Part shown: positions 24,165 through 31,177 of the stretch, one piece after another
How positions within the stretch are numbered: position 1 is the stretch's first letter
Layout: each line of letters begins with the position of its first letter
DNA from: JAWHQP01 sp032586195
GTDB lineage: Bacteria > Pseudomonadota > Gammaproteobacteria > Enterobacterales > Pasteurellaceae
Reading direction: 5' to 3'
Length of the DNA: 39,053 bases
NCBI GenBank assembly: GCA_032586195.1
Contig: JAWHQP010000015.1
Coordinates: 1 to 39,053 of the forward strand
Program-made: the position numbers and the translations under genes
The notes under the pieces: generated by a model
Told to the model about the DNA's origin: nothing
What the model saw: the letters and a program-made list of their open reading frames with translations, nothing else
The model's database searches: none

Positions 24165-24707
24165 TTATGCAGTGATCCCTAAAATTTGCTGACGGATTTG
24201 GTCTGCCGTATCGGCACTCAAGCCACCTTTTTTCACCAGTGTGTCCACTTCCTTCGCAGCGGCTTCGGCGCGGGCTTTGATTTCGGCTTGGTATTTTTTC
24301 AAGTTGATACTGGCGCCAATCAATGGGCTGATGTTTTTGCCCACAAACGACAAGGCGGCAAGGCGTTTCATCGGGTCTTCCTCTTCCTTGATTTCTTCGA
24401 GATTCATTAAGGCGTGAAAGACTTCACTTTGGATCATCTCCAAAATGGCGTCACTTTGTGTGCCTTTGTCGTTGCTGATGTTATCCGAGATGATTTTCGC
24501 CGCTTCGGTACTGGCTTTAACAGACGCTAAACGACGTTCTAATGCTTGCCCATAGCGGTGCACCGCACTACGTGAGATGTCATAACCTCGGGCTTTTAGG
24601 GCTTCTTCCAGTGCGCTGTAATCGCTAAAGTTATTTTCAACAAGGGCGGCGTCCAGCCAATCTTTGACGGTTTGCGGCAGTTGTTTAACGGTTGAGCGTT
24701 TCGGCAT
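24165..24707 (-). CDS. terminase small subunit, DUF3486 (Mu gp27-like)
   Basis: 180 residues. An N-terminal helix-turn-helix (LEEALKARGYDISRSAVHRYGQALERRL, about 30-57) typical of DUF3486 small terminase proteins is followed by a long helical region with an acidic patch (KEEEDPMKRL) and a coiled coil near the C-terminus. It recognises the packaging start near a phage end and recruits the large subunit. Confidence 0.9.
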   Translation of the reverse strand: MPKRSTVKQLPQTVKDWLDAALVENNFSDYSALEEALKARGYDISRSAVHRYGQALERRLASVKASTEAAKIISDNISNDKGTQSDAILEMIQSEVFHALMNLEEIKEEEDPMKRLAALSFVGKNISPLIGASINLKKYQAEIKARAEAAAKEVDTLVKKGGLSADTADQIRQQILGITA

Positions 24708-24716
24708 GGCGACTCC

Positions 24717-25022
24717 TTACCAGTATTTTTCAGGGCGGGCAATGCCGTTGATAGATTCGCTAGTGTACTCGACAAAATCAATGCCTTCCGAGGTCAATTT
24801 GCCGTGCCAGCGGGCGGTATCGCGTCCGCGTAACTCAATCAATTTGCGTCCGGCTAAATAATCCATTTCTCGGCGTAATTCAAGGGCGGTCAGTTGCATT
24901 GGTACGCTTTGGATGGTGGTTAAAATCAGGCTTTCCGCCGCGCCTATAGGGCGAGCATGGTCGAGCGTCAACAAAATCAACCAGCGCACGTGTTCGCGTT
25001 TATTTTTTTCAAATTGGATCAT
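24717..25022 (-). CDS. Mu gp26-like winged-helix-like protein
   Basis: 101 residues from ATG at 25022 (GGAAG 9 bases upstream and immediately after the upstream stop); an ATG at 25037 adds 5 residues but has no ribosome site. The sequence (REHVRWLILLTLDHARPIGAAESLILTTI; LTALELRREMDYLAGRKLIELRG) looks like a winged helix and occupies the gp26 position between gp25-like and small terminase genes in Mu-like phages. It probably binds DNA or assists packaging; this is inference. Confidence 0.75.
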   Translation of the reverse strand: MIQFEKNKREHVRWLILLTLDHARPIGAAESLILTTIQSVPMQLTALELRREMDYLAGRKLIELRGRDTARWHGKLTSEGIDFVEYTSESINGIARPEKYW

Positions 25023-25023
25023 G

Positions 25024-25374
25024 TTAGCTTCTTCCATACATTAAAATAACCTTATCTAACTTTTCGTTGATGGCGTCGTAGCGCGCCGAGTTTACCGATT
25101 CGCTCCGGATAGCGTCCTCGCGTCGCTGATAGTCTTCCGGCATTTTTATCTTTAGTTCCATGACGATATTATTGGCGGCTTCCGAGAGTCTACGCGCCTC
25201 TTTGATGTCTTGGTGGAGCTGTTGATACTGGCTTTCGGTAAATTTAAATTTTTCGTTTAGCTTGGACTCAAACTGGGCAAGCAGGATTTTGCCAAAGCCA
25301 ATCAGCATACCGATGATAGTAATGACCAGGCTCACAAAAAAGGTGATCACCTGCCACGTGCTGACTTCCGTCAT
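25024..25374 (-). CDS. Mu gp25-like membrane/coiled-coil protein
   Basis: 116 residues. One transmembrane helix at 8-28 (QVITFFVSLVITIIGMLIGFG) is followed by a coiled coil (LNEKFKFTESQYQQLHQDIKEARRLSEAANNI). It sits between spanins and gp26-like gene as DUF2730/gp25-type proteins do in Mu-like phages. It overlaps the Rz1 stop by 4 bases. Likely an inner-membrane accessory of the lysis or packaging region; function unknown. Confidence 0.72.
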   Translation of the reverse strand: MTEVSTWQVITFFVSLVITIIGMLIGFGKILLAQFESKLNEKFKFTESQYQQLHQDIKEARRLSEAANNIVMELKIKMPEDYQRREDAIRSESVNSARYDAINEKLDKVILMYGRS

Positions 25375-25646
25375 TTTTCCTCCCCCTTTTGCACATAATT
25401 AATTAAATCTACATGCAACCCGGCACAAATGCCGTAAAGGTCATACATTTGCTTTAGGGCTACCAAAACCGCATCACTGTGGTTTTGCGGGAGCGGTGGC
25501 AGGGATTGGCACGGTACCGCTAATGCCGGTGGTAGCGGTTTTGGCTGCGCGGGCGCGGGCTTCGGCGAGTTTGTGCAGGCTGTCAGCAGGATAACGGCAA
25601 GCGCGACGGCTATGCCCGTTTTTCGTAAGGGTTTGCTGTAGTTCAT
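25371..25646 (-). CDS. Rz1-like outer-membrane spanin lipoprotein
   Basis: 91 residues from ATG at 25646 with AAGGAG upstream; longer upstream codons belong only to the overlap. A signal peptide ends in the lipobox LLTAC (Cys24), followed by a proline-rich stretch (NSPKPAPAQPKPLPP), the hallmark of o-spanins. It starts inside Rz in another frame and continues 103 bases past the Rz stop, longer than lambda Rz1. It links with Rz to fuse inner and outer membranes at lysis. Confidence 0.88.
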   Translation of the reverse strand: MNYSKPLRKTGIAVALAVILLTACTNSPKPAPAQPKPLPPALAVPCQSLPPLPQNHSDAVLVALKQMYDLYGICAGLHVDLINYVQKGEEK

Positions 25647-25920
25647 AAGTTGTTTGATCTCCTTCGGTTTGGTAATCGGCAAGTTTGGCAATAGTGGCTT
25701 GGCTGACGATAGTTGCTGCCATAATGTCGCGCCCAAGACGGTCTAACTGCCCCTTAATTTCTGTTTTTTCCACTTGTTCGTAGGCGGCTTTTGTGTCGGC
25801 AACACCGCGTTCATAGGCTTGGTAGCAACTCCAAATAGTAAACAGCGTAATCAGCACGGCGTTTAAAATGGCTCTGCCGATGTCGGTTTTAAAAAGTGCG
25901 GTTAAACCTTTTATAAGCAT
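25474..25920 (-). CDS. Rz-like inner-membrane spanin
   Basis: 148 residues. The N-terminal transmembrane helix (about 15-34, GRAILNAVLITLFTIWSCYQ) is followed by a periplasmic helix with coiled-coil character (AAYEQVEKTEIKGQLDRLGRD; YELQQTLTK). The C-terminal end is alanine/proline-rich. Its start overlaps the endolysin stop by 10 bases. Paired with the embedded Rz1 gene it forms the spanin complex acting in the last step of lysis. Confidence 0.88.
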   Translation of the reverse strand: MLIKGLTALFKTDIGRAILNAVLITLFTIWSCYQAYERGVADTKAAYEQVEKTEIKGQLDRLGRDIMAATIVSQATIAKLADYQTEGDQTTYELQQTLTKNGHSRRACRYPADSLHKLAEARARAAKTATTGISGTVPIPATAPAKPQ

Positions 25921-26552
25921 TGCGGAATCCCCCAGTTGATATAAAGCGGTTGCCAGCGGTAGATAATACGCTGTGGATAGCCCCGATTTTCGGCAAAATT
26001 CGCACGGCTGCGCCCGCTGTTGACAAGTTCCACGCTTTGCCAGTAGGTCAGCGGGTCAAGCCCTTGCGCCTTGGCTTTGCGTTTATCACGTTGCACCCAA
26101 CCCAAGCCCCCGTTATATGCCGATAACATAAAGGCCATACGGTCGCATTCGGTACGCGCATTAATCTGTTCATAGTTGTAACGGTTATAACGTACTAACG
26201 CCCGCAACGCCCAGTCGGGGTTGTAGGGCTGATTATCGGCAAGTTCGGGATATAACGCGGCGATCCAGTCGGCTGTCTTTGGCATAAATTGCGCCAAACC
26301 CTGCGCACCGACGGGCGAAAGTGCGGTCGTTTTCCACTGCGATTCTTGATGGATTTGGGCGGCAAATACAGGGATTGGGGCATTTAAGCCCCAAACGGCA
26401 TAGCTTTCGCGGGTTAAGGTGCGTTGGTATTGCGCTGCCTGATTAGGTGCACTGAAGGCTAACGGCACGCATAACACGGACGATAGCAACAGCGCCACAA
26501 AGGCATAGGCGCAAAATTTGAAGCACTTATTGGTGCGATGGACAACGCGCAT
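25911..26552 (-). CDS. lytic transglycosylase endolysin (SLT fold)
   Basis: 213 residues from ATG at 26552, two bases after the holin stop; upstream in-frame codons lie in the holin gene. Residues 12-33 are hydrophobic (signal or signal-anchor). The catalytic core shows HQESQWKTTALSPVGAQGLAQFMP with the presumed catalytic Glu70, and later MLSAYNGG. This pattern is the soluble lytic transglycosylase family, which cleaves peptidoglycan without water. The export signal suggests holin-independent export with pinholin-like release, but this was not shown. A perfect uptake sequence lies inside the gene (26319-26327). Confidence 0.9.
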   Translation of the reverse strand: MRVVHRTNKCFKFCAYAFVALLLSSVLCVPLAFSAPNQAAQYQRTLTRESYAVWGLNAPIPVFAAQIHQESQWKTTALSPVGAQGLAQFMPKTADWIAALYPELADNQPYNPDWALRALVRYNRYNYEQINARTECDRMAFMLSAYNGGLGWVQRDKRKAKAQGLDPLTYWQSVELVNSGRSRANFAENRGYPQRIIYRWQPLYINWGIPQCL

Positions 26553-26554
26553 AA

Positions 26555-26923
26555 TTACAGTCCCAATGTCACGCCTAAAATAACTGCGCCAACGATTAAT
26601 GCACGGCGTAGCACAACTAACGCAAATACAATGAAGTAGCCGTCGCAAATCGGATATTCCGGCTGATTTTCAGGGCGCAAGGCGAGCTTGGATTCGCGTT
26701 TATTCCAGCGTTCGCGCAAATAACTGCCGGGGCTGGAATACGGAAACAAGGCACGGTCGAGGTGATACCCGATAATGGCTGCAATAGACACTAAGGCCAA
26801 TTTATACAGCACTACCGGCAGCTGTGCGGGCGAAATAAAGCCGATAATGGAAAGCAAGCACAACGCAGAAATAACCCATGATAATAAGCGGCCGTGCTTT
26901 AATGCAGTAAGAAAACCTTTCAT
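26555..26923 (-). CDS. holin of Mu-like phages
   Basis: 122 residues with three likely membrane helices (about 12-30, 36-53 and 96-120), a central charged segment (YLRERWNKRESKLALRPENQPEY) and AAGGAG before the start. It is the first gene of the leftward late row and directly precedes the endolysin. The composition fits the putative holin family (Phage_holin_8-like) of transposable phages; it would form the membrane lesion that triggers lysis. Confidence 0.8.
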   Translation of the reverse strand: MKGFLTALKHGRLLSWVISALCLLSIIGFISPAQLPVVLYKLALVSIAAIIGYHLDRALFPYSSPGSYLRERWNKRESKLALRPENQPEYPICDGYFIVFALVVLRRALIVGAVILGVTLGL

Positions 26924-27166
26924 AAAAACTCCTTGATTTTGATGGAATGGGTGGTTTGGAGTTTTTAGCTTAGCTATTTATGAGGTGCGCGTATTTTGGA
27001 CGCGTTTAGAATATTTTTGATGCACGGACAGGCAAACTAGGCACACCGAAAAACCATAGAAAAAGGATCTGACAATGTAATGTATCAACCTTTTGCGCAT
27101 TTAACCCCGCGCGGCAAGCCTTATGACCTGCCGCCCTTACCAAACACCCTAAAACAAGGAAAAAAC
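26924..27166. promoter_or_regulatory. divergent intergenic region, presumed late promoter
   Basis: A 243-base gap between leftward late genes and the rightward gp49-like gene. It must hold the late promoter on the minus strand. I see an AT-rich stretch (CATAAATAGCTAAG on the minus strand) but no good -35, as expected for a Mor-activated promoter. An interrupted dyad CGCGT-N7-ACGCG spans 26988-27004, a candidate activator site. The assignment is inference. Confidence 0.45.
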
Positions 27167-27424
27167 ATGGAAAAATTAACCTACGAACACATTAAATCCG
27201 TGATTAAATCCGTCGAATATGTACAGGTTGGCGTGCTGACAATTTGTGTGCTGACATTACAAAACGGATTTACTGTGACCGGCGAAAGTGCCTGTTTATC
27301 GTTAGCAACCTTTGATGCAGAAATTGGCAGAAAAATCGCACGTGACAATGCGGAAGATAAGATTTGGCAACTGGAAGGCTATTTAGCTAAACAGCGGATG
27401 TTTGAAGCGACGCTAGGCAAATAA
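27167..27424 (+). CDS. gp49-like phage protein (Phage_gp49_66 family)
   Basis: 85 residues from ATG at 27167 with CAAGGAAAAAAC upstream; a longer frame exists but lacks a ribosome site. The sequence (YEHIKSVIKSVEYVQVGVLTICVLTLQNGFTVTGESACLSLATFDAEIGRKIARDNAEDKIWQLEGYLA) follows the gp49/66 family pattern: beta hairpin, F-D-x-x-x-G-x-x-x-A-x-x-x-A, then a helix ending in the W-x-L-E-G-Y segment. It stands alone on the plus strand between late and lysogeny blocks and ends at a bidirectional terminator. Function is unknown. Confidence 0.8.
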   Translation: MEKLTYEHIKSVIKSVEYVQVGVLTICVLTLQNGFTVTGESACLSLATFDAEIGRKIARDNAEDKIWQLEGYLAKQRMFEATLGK

Positions 27425-27450
27425 AAAAACTGGCGATTGCCCGTTTTATT
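27424..27450. terminator. bidirectional terminator between convergent genes
   Basis: AAAAC-T-GGC, loop GATT, GCC-C-GTTTT: about 8 pairs with one mismatch, A-run on the left and T-run on the right, thus a T-tail in both directions. It lies exactly between the stop of the gp49-like gene and the stop of the leftward zinc protein gene. Confidence 0.6.
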
Positions 27451-27974
27451 TAATAATTACTCCAGTCTATCGCATGTCGCGATTCAATCGTTTCTACGAG
27501 ACATTCTATGCGCTCATATAACACAACGGAGGAACAACAATGACATCTCAATGTTCTATGGCTATCCACTATTTCGCCCGGCTGAAGTATCGATTTCTTA
27601 CTTTGTTCATAACAATGTGCACACAAATAATAGTTAAGGGGATTCCCGTCAGAATTAGTAACGGCTTGATTTGGGCGATAAACCACTGCACCGCTGGCAA
27701 ATTGATATGGAGAATACTTGTCTTTTTCCATTTCAAACTTTTCATATTGTCGAACTTTATCTTCCAAGTCTCGATGATTGAATTTCAACGTTCGCAAATC
27801 AAGCTGTAACGATGTAACTAGTTGCTGAAGCTCAATAGTCATCTTGGCTATTTGCAACGTTTTGGCACTAGTTTCATTTAATTCACGCAGATGGTTTAAA
27901 TTGTCTTCCAACTGTTTGGTTTTATCCCATGCTTCTTTAATAGTTTTTGCAGTTTCTATGGTTTCTTTAAACAT
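27450..27974 (-). CDS. coiled-coil plus zinc-ribbon protein of lysogeny block
   Basis: 174 residues, GGAGGGAACT before ATG. Residues 1-85 are a long coiled coil (KTKQLEDNLNHLREL; LRTLKFNHRDLEDKVRQYEKFEMEK). The C-terminal part holds a zinc-ribbon-like set: C118 and C121 (LCAHC), then C144, C146, C147 (RCHCC). It is the third and last gene of the leftward repressor unit, so it is probably expressed in the lysogen. This suggests superinfection exclusion or another lysogenic function. It is AT-rich compared with the late genes. No named family. Confidence 0.75.
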   Translation of the reverse strand: MFKETIETAKTIKEAWDKTKQLEDNLNHLRELNETSAKTLQIAKMTIELQQLVTSLQLDLRTLKFNHRDLEDKVRQYEKFEMEKDKYSPYQFASGAVVYRPNQAVTNSDGNPLNYYLCAHCYEQSKKSILQPGEIVDSHRTLRCHCCSSVVLYERIECLVETIESRHAIDWSNY

Positions 27975-28006
27975 AGTTCCCTCCGGTTATTTTATTAATT
28001 TCTTAT

Positions 28007-28528
28007 CTATTCTTTGTCGATATATTCCAAAATATTGTCTTTTATGCCGCACTTTTGCAGGAAAGTGATATGCATACGGCGCTGTAACTCGGCATTTATA
28101 AGCTCTTTCCGTTGCCAGTTTTGAGCAAATAGAATATCTATTGCCTTGGTATCCAGCTTAACCTTAGCGCTCAGAAAATTAAGCCAAAAGATAAAAAGTA
28201 AAAAAATAGCAGTGACACTAATAAAAAACCAAATGGCACTGCTATCAGTCAAAGAAAATGTGCTGCCGGACAACTGAAGGCATATCATAAAAATGATGTA
28301 TCCGATAAATAACCGCGTAATATCACGCTGGGTCATTGCAACGAGCAATATTTTTAGCCGTTCCCGGGTTAACTTTCGCCTCGCACGAATAAGTTGTTTT
28401 TCCGAATATTCAGATAGATTTATCTCATTTACTTCTTGTTGCCCAATGGCCTCAAAGATTTTATCTATTACCGTGAGTTGCTTAAGATAAACCTGAGTAT
28501 TTCCATTCCCCGTTATTTTCATCTTCAT
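28007..28528 (-). CDS. two-helix membrane protein of lysogeny block
   Basis: 173 residues, AAGGAGGAAAAAGCT before ATG. A short N-terminal motif MKITGNGNTQVYLKQ matches the repressor's C-terminal MEIKGDNNVQIAGR. A soluble helical segment with basic face (SEKQLIRARRKLTRERLK) is followed by two transmembrane helices (about 71-88 and 98-120) and a C-terminal cytoplasmic helical region. It lies between repressor and zinc protein genes, all leftward, so it is probably made in the lysogen. Plausible roles are superinfection exclusion or signalling to the repressor; both are inference. Confidence 0.75.
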   Translation of the reverse strand: MKMKITGNGNTQVYLKQLTVIDKIFEAIGQQEVNEINLSEYSEKQLIRARRKLTRERLKILLVAMTQRDITRLFIGYIIFMICLQLSGSTFSLTDSSAIWFFISVTAIFLLFIFWLNFLSAKVKLDTKAIDILFAQNWQRKELINAELQRRMHITFLQKCGIKDNILEYIDKE

Positions 28529-28562
28529 AGCTTTTTCCTCCTTGTCGTTAGCTAATTAGAAT

Positions 28563-28970
28563 CTATTTCTTTCGGGCTCTCCCTGCAATTTGCACATTGT
28601 TATCGCCTTTAATTTCCATGGTGCCGGCAGTATCGTGCTTGTGTTGTTTATTCCCTTTCCCTTCAATTTTCATACCTGCACCCGCTCCTCCAAGCATAAA
28701 TTGGCGCATTACCGGCGGTGCGGCGCGAAATGTTTCTAGTAGCTGTTGTTCTTCCGACGTTAATTCAGCATTTGAACGCACACCGAAAAGAACATAATTA
28801 ACATCGATTCCGATTTTCACTACTTCTGTTAAATACTGAGCATTCGGGTATGTATCTCCATTCTCATATCTAAATTGAGCCAGTTTTTTTACCCCGCCAA
28901 CAACCCCCAATTGTTCTTGACTTAACCCGATACGTTCACGCTCTTCTTTTAATCGTTGCCCAATAGACAT
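28563..28970 (-). CDS. phage repressor with XRE-type helix-turn-helix
   Basis: 135 residues. Residues 5-60 form a Cro/cI-type HTH (IGQRLKEERERIGLSQEQLG...VKKLAQFRYENGDTYPNAQYL). The remainder is short and not a peptidase-S24 domain, so SOS-driven self-cleavage is not expected. The C-terminus contains two copies of an I-x-G-x-x-N-x-Q motif (MKIEGKGNKQ and MEIKGDNNVQ). The gene diverges from the early operon, with an operator in between. It maintains lysogeny by blocking the early promoter. It is unlike the Mu c repressor. Confidence 0.9.
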   Translation of the reverse strand: MSIGQRLKEERERIGLSQEQLGVVGGVKKLAQFRYENGDTYPNAQYLTEVVKIGIDVNYVLFGVRSNAELTSEEQQLLETFRAAPPVMRQFMLGGAGAGMKIEGKGNKQHKHDTAGTMEIKGDNNVQIAGRARKK

Positions 28971-28998
28971 AAAAACCTCAAATTATCTTAAAAAATTA

Positions 28999-29027
28999 TT
29001 GACAGTTATCTTTTAAGATAACATAAT
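28999..29027 (+). promoter_or_regulatory. early promoter
   Basis: TTGACA (28999-29004), a 17-base spacer, CATAAT (29022-29027). The -35 is a consensus match and the -10 matches 5 of 6, so this is a strong sigma70 promoter reading into the early operon. Its spacer is the repressor operator. Confidence 0.85.
29005..29022. promoter_or_regulatory. operator within early promoter
   Basis: Perfect dyad GTTATCTT-TT-AAGATAAC filling the promoter spacer. A second, weaker TTATCTTAA lies at 28984-28992 nearer the repressor gene. Binding here would block the early promoter directly, by repressor or Ner-like protein. Confidence 0.8.
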
Positions 29028-29080
29028 TAACCACAACAACATAAAACGAACCCATTCAACCCACAAAAAGGAACGTAATT

Positions 29081-29440
29081 ATGCTTACTGAATTTGAACA
29101 AAAGTTTCTACAAATTATTCGCGAACATCGCCACGAAGTAAAGAAAGTGCTTGCCGGCAAAACTCAGTCCGACACGCTCTCTATTGCTCAGTCCAATCAG
29201 GACGATTTTCAAGCAATGTCTGTAGTGCATAAATTAATTCTTCTGCTCCTTTCTGAGTTACCGCTAGAACAACGGGTTTCCTTGGCGTGGATAATTCTAA
29301 CGCAATTAGATCTTTCATCGGATCCCACGCCATGCGCTTTACACCGCTTATGGTTGCAATGGCGTACTTTTGCTCAAAGTAATCCTCTAGGTTGGGGAGT
29401 TTGTCATTTTCCATCAGTTTCTCCATCAGACAACAAATAA
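29081..29440 (+). CDS. first early ORF, uncertain, overlaps antisense gene
   Basis: 119 residues starting 54 bases after the early promoter -10, with AAAAAGGAACGTAATT before ATG, so initiation here is likely. The first 35 residues (MLTEFEQKFLQIIREHRHEVKKVL...) look like a normal helical protein. The rest has an unusual composition and lies opposite a credible leftward gene (29181-29414). It may be a short early protein with a chance C-terminus or a gene disrupted by recombination. Not recognised. Confidence 0.5.
   Translation: MLTEFEQKFLQIIREHRHEVKKVLAGKTQSDTLSIAQSNQDDFQAMSVVHKLILLLLSELPLEQRVSLAWIILTQLDLSSDPTPCALHRLWLQWRTFAQSNPLGWGVCHFPSVSPSDNK
29181..29414 (-). CDS. small antisense gene inside the early region
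   Basis: 77 residues from ATG at 29414 with GGAGAAACTG upstream. The sequence (LPNLEDYFEQKYAIATISGVKRMAWDPMKDLIALELS, then a helix GAEELIYALQTLLEN) looks like a folded small domain with strand-helix pattern. It is encoded opposite the first rightward early ORF, so only one of them is probably functional, or the pair is antisense-regulated. Function unknown. Confidence 0.55.
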   Translation of the reverse strand: MENDKLPNLEDYFEQKYAIATISGVKRMAWDPMKDLIALELSTPRKPVVLAVTQKGAEELIYALQTLLENRPDWTEQ

Positions 29441-29466
29441 TCCACAATTTACCACAAGGAATAGAA

Positions 29467-29703
29467 ATGAAAAAGAGAAATAACCTGAAGCCGTTGCCAT
29501 ACCCGCAAACGGTTGAGAGCGCCCATCAATACTTCATCATCCACGGTATTAACCGGAGTGAATGGTGTCGCGCTATGGGCTTAAAAGTACAAACCGTGAC
29601 CGATATTTTACGGGGTAAAGGCAAGGGTACATGGGGCGAAGCCCACCTTGCTGCCGTTGCCCTTGGCATGAAAAAACAACCGCAACACAACCTTACCGCC
29701 TAA
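29467..29703 (+). CDS. Ner/Cro-like early DNA-binding regulator
   Basis: 78 residues from ATG at 29467 with CAAGGAATAGAA before it; the longer frame upstream overlaps other genes. The core (ESAHQYFIIHGINRSEWCRAMGL, then VQTVTDILRGKGKGTWGEAHLAAVALGM) is a helix-turn-helix of the type used by phage early negative regulators. Its place, early and before the transposase, matches ner in Mu, which turns down repressor and early transcription. It is not closely similar to Mu Ner by eye. Confidence 0.7.
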   Translation: MKKRNNLKPLPYPQTVESAHQYFIIHGINRSEWCRAMGLKVQTVTDILRGKGKGTWGEAHLAAVALGMKKQPQHNLTA

Positions 29704-29713
29704 GGAGATCAAA

Positions 29714-29893
29714 ATGAAACGCCTACTTACCAAACTCTACATTAAATATTTAGCCAGCCAATACCGCGCCGGCAAAGTAAAAAAAGCCATCGACAACCAA
29801 GCCATCAAAAACAACGGGCGCAACCGTGATGCCCGTGACTTGGCACAAGAGTTCGGCATTCCGCTTGCCGTTGCAGCCCGTTTTGTGAAGTAA
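29714..29893 (+). CDS. small basic early protein, 59 residues
   Basis: Begins at ATG 29714 with TAAGGAGATCAAA just before it; the upstream stop is part of the ribosome site. The protein starts MKRLLTKLYIKYLASQYRAG, is strongly basic in the first 40 residues, and ends in a helix (RDLAQEFGIPLAVAARFVK) with a helix-turn-helix look. It lies in the early operon between Ner-like and winged-helix genes. Probably DNA-binding; unknown role. Confidence 0.7.
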   Translation: MKRLLTKLYIKYLASQYRAGKVKKAIDNQAIKNNGRNRDARDLAQEFGIPLAVAARFVK

Positions 29894-29904
29894 AGAGGTG
29901 AAAA

Positions 29905-30210
29905 ATGAACAAAGAGAAAAGCAATAATGCAGCGCGGGTTTTACGCATTATCAAAGCAATGCAACACCGCTCTTACCTTGGCATGAGCAATAAAGAAATC
30001 GCCGAAGCCACAGGGGAAAGCCCGACAAATGTCAGTCGCGCGTTAGCCGTGTTGATTGAAGAAGGGTTTATTCACAAATTGATGACCAATGATTTTGCCT
30101 TCACACCACTGTTTGCCCAAATCGCCACAAAACACATGGCGGAAATCGAGTTCAATATTCAACGGGCGGAAGAAGCCAAACAACGCATTAATACTGCACT
30201 TTATAGATAA
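29905..30210 (+). CDS. winged-helix protein, IclR/MarR-type HTH
   Basis: 101 residues, AAAGAGGTGAAAA before ATG. Residues 10-62 form a winged helix (VLRIIKAMQHRSYLGMSNKEIAEATGESPTNVSRALAVLIEEGFIHKL), like the N-terminal domain of IclR regulators, followed by a helical tail. It lacks an effector domain. Located directly upstream of the transposase-linked genes; it likely tunes early transcription or aids transposition. Confidence 0.8.
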   Translation: MNKEKSNNAARVLRIIKAMQHRSYLGMSNKEIAEATGESPTNVSRALAVLIEEGFIHKLMTNDFAFTPLFAQIATKHMAEIEFNIQRAEEAKQRINTALYR

Positions 30211-30221
30211 GGATGCTAACC

Positions 30222-31166
30222 ATGACAGATCTCACTTTAGCACAACAACAAGAAACTGAAGCCCTTGTGGCAAAGCAAATGACTCAAGATAAAGCGCAAG
30301 CCTACGAAATGTTAGGAATGGTGAAAATGAGTGATTTTACAAGAAAACTGGTAACCGTTTCCCATATTAAGGTATTAGCAGAATTTAAGGAATCCAAGAA
30401 ATACAAAGGGTTAGATATTCAAGATATTAATGGAAACTGGTTACATGTTACCAAATGGGAAGAGTTCTGCAATGCTTTAGGTTACAGCCGAGAAAAAATT
30501 GATACCGATATATTAAATTTATCAACCTTTGGTGAAACTTTCTTAGAAACCTCTCAACGCCTCGGCTTAGGCTACCGCGACCTGCGCAAACTTCGCAAAT
30601 TGCCGGAAGATGCCCGTGCCGAAATTGTGGATGCCGAATTTTCCGAAAGTGCCGACAAAGAAGAATTGTTGGAAAAAATCGAAGAATTGACCGCAAAACA
30701 CGCACAAGAAAAACAAATCTTAGAGGGACAATTAAAACAAAGCCATGCCAACTATGAAGCGCAAAGCAAGGTGTTAAAAAACAAAAACGATCGCATTAAT
30801 CAGCTCGACATCGAATTGGAGAAAAAGAAAAACCACATCAACACATTAAGCCCGGACGAAAAAGGCGGCTTGTTGCGCAAAGAAACCTCGCAATTGGTTT
30901 ACAACGCCGAAGCTATTTTGCGCGGGCAAGTGTGGAAAGCCTTTGAAACGCTGGATAGTCACACACAAGAAAGCGGCATTGACCATAAACAATTTATGGT
31001 GGGTACGCTTGCGGAGATTGAGTTAGTGCTTAACGAGTTGCGCACCGCCTTTAATTTGCCACGCTTGGCGGACGGTGACAACCGCCCTGAATGGGCGCGC
31101 GAAGGTTTTGAAGGCAAAGACTACGATGCGGAATTTAACGCCATTTTAAATGGTGACAATCAATAA
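30222..31166 (+). CDS. early coiled-coil protein upstream of transposase
   Basis: 314 residues from ATG at 30222, chosen because AAGGATG lies 10 bases before; an ATG at 30213 has no room for a ribosome site. An N-terminal domain (about 1-130: WLHVTKWEEFCNALGYSREKIDTDILNLSTFGETF, LGLGYRDLRKLRKLPEDAR) is followed by a long coiled coil (about 135-215) and a C-terminal helical domain. This resembles DNA-bound early proteins of B3-type phages. I do not recognise a named family. Confidence 0.75.
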   Translation: MTDLTLAQQQETEALVAKQMTQDKAQAYEMLGMVKMSDFTRKLVTVSHIKVLAEFKESKKYKGLDIQDINGNWLHVTKWEEFCNALGYSREKIDTDILNLSTFGETFLETSQRLGLGYRDLRKLRKLPEDARAEIVDAEFSESADKEELLEKIEELTAKHAQEKQILEGQLKQSHANYEAQSKVLKNKNDRINQLDIELEKKKNHINTLSPDEKGGLLRKETSQLVYNAEAILRGQVWKAFETLDSHTQESGIDHKQFMVGTLAEIELVLNELRTAFNLPRLADGDNRPEWAREGFEGKDYDAEFNAILNGDNQ

Positions 31167-31177
31167 GGATTTACGTT

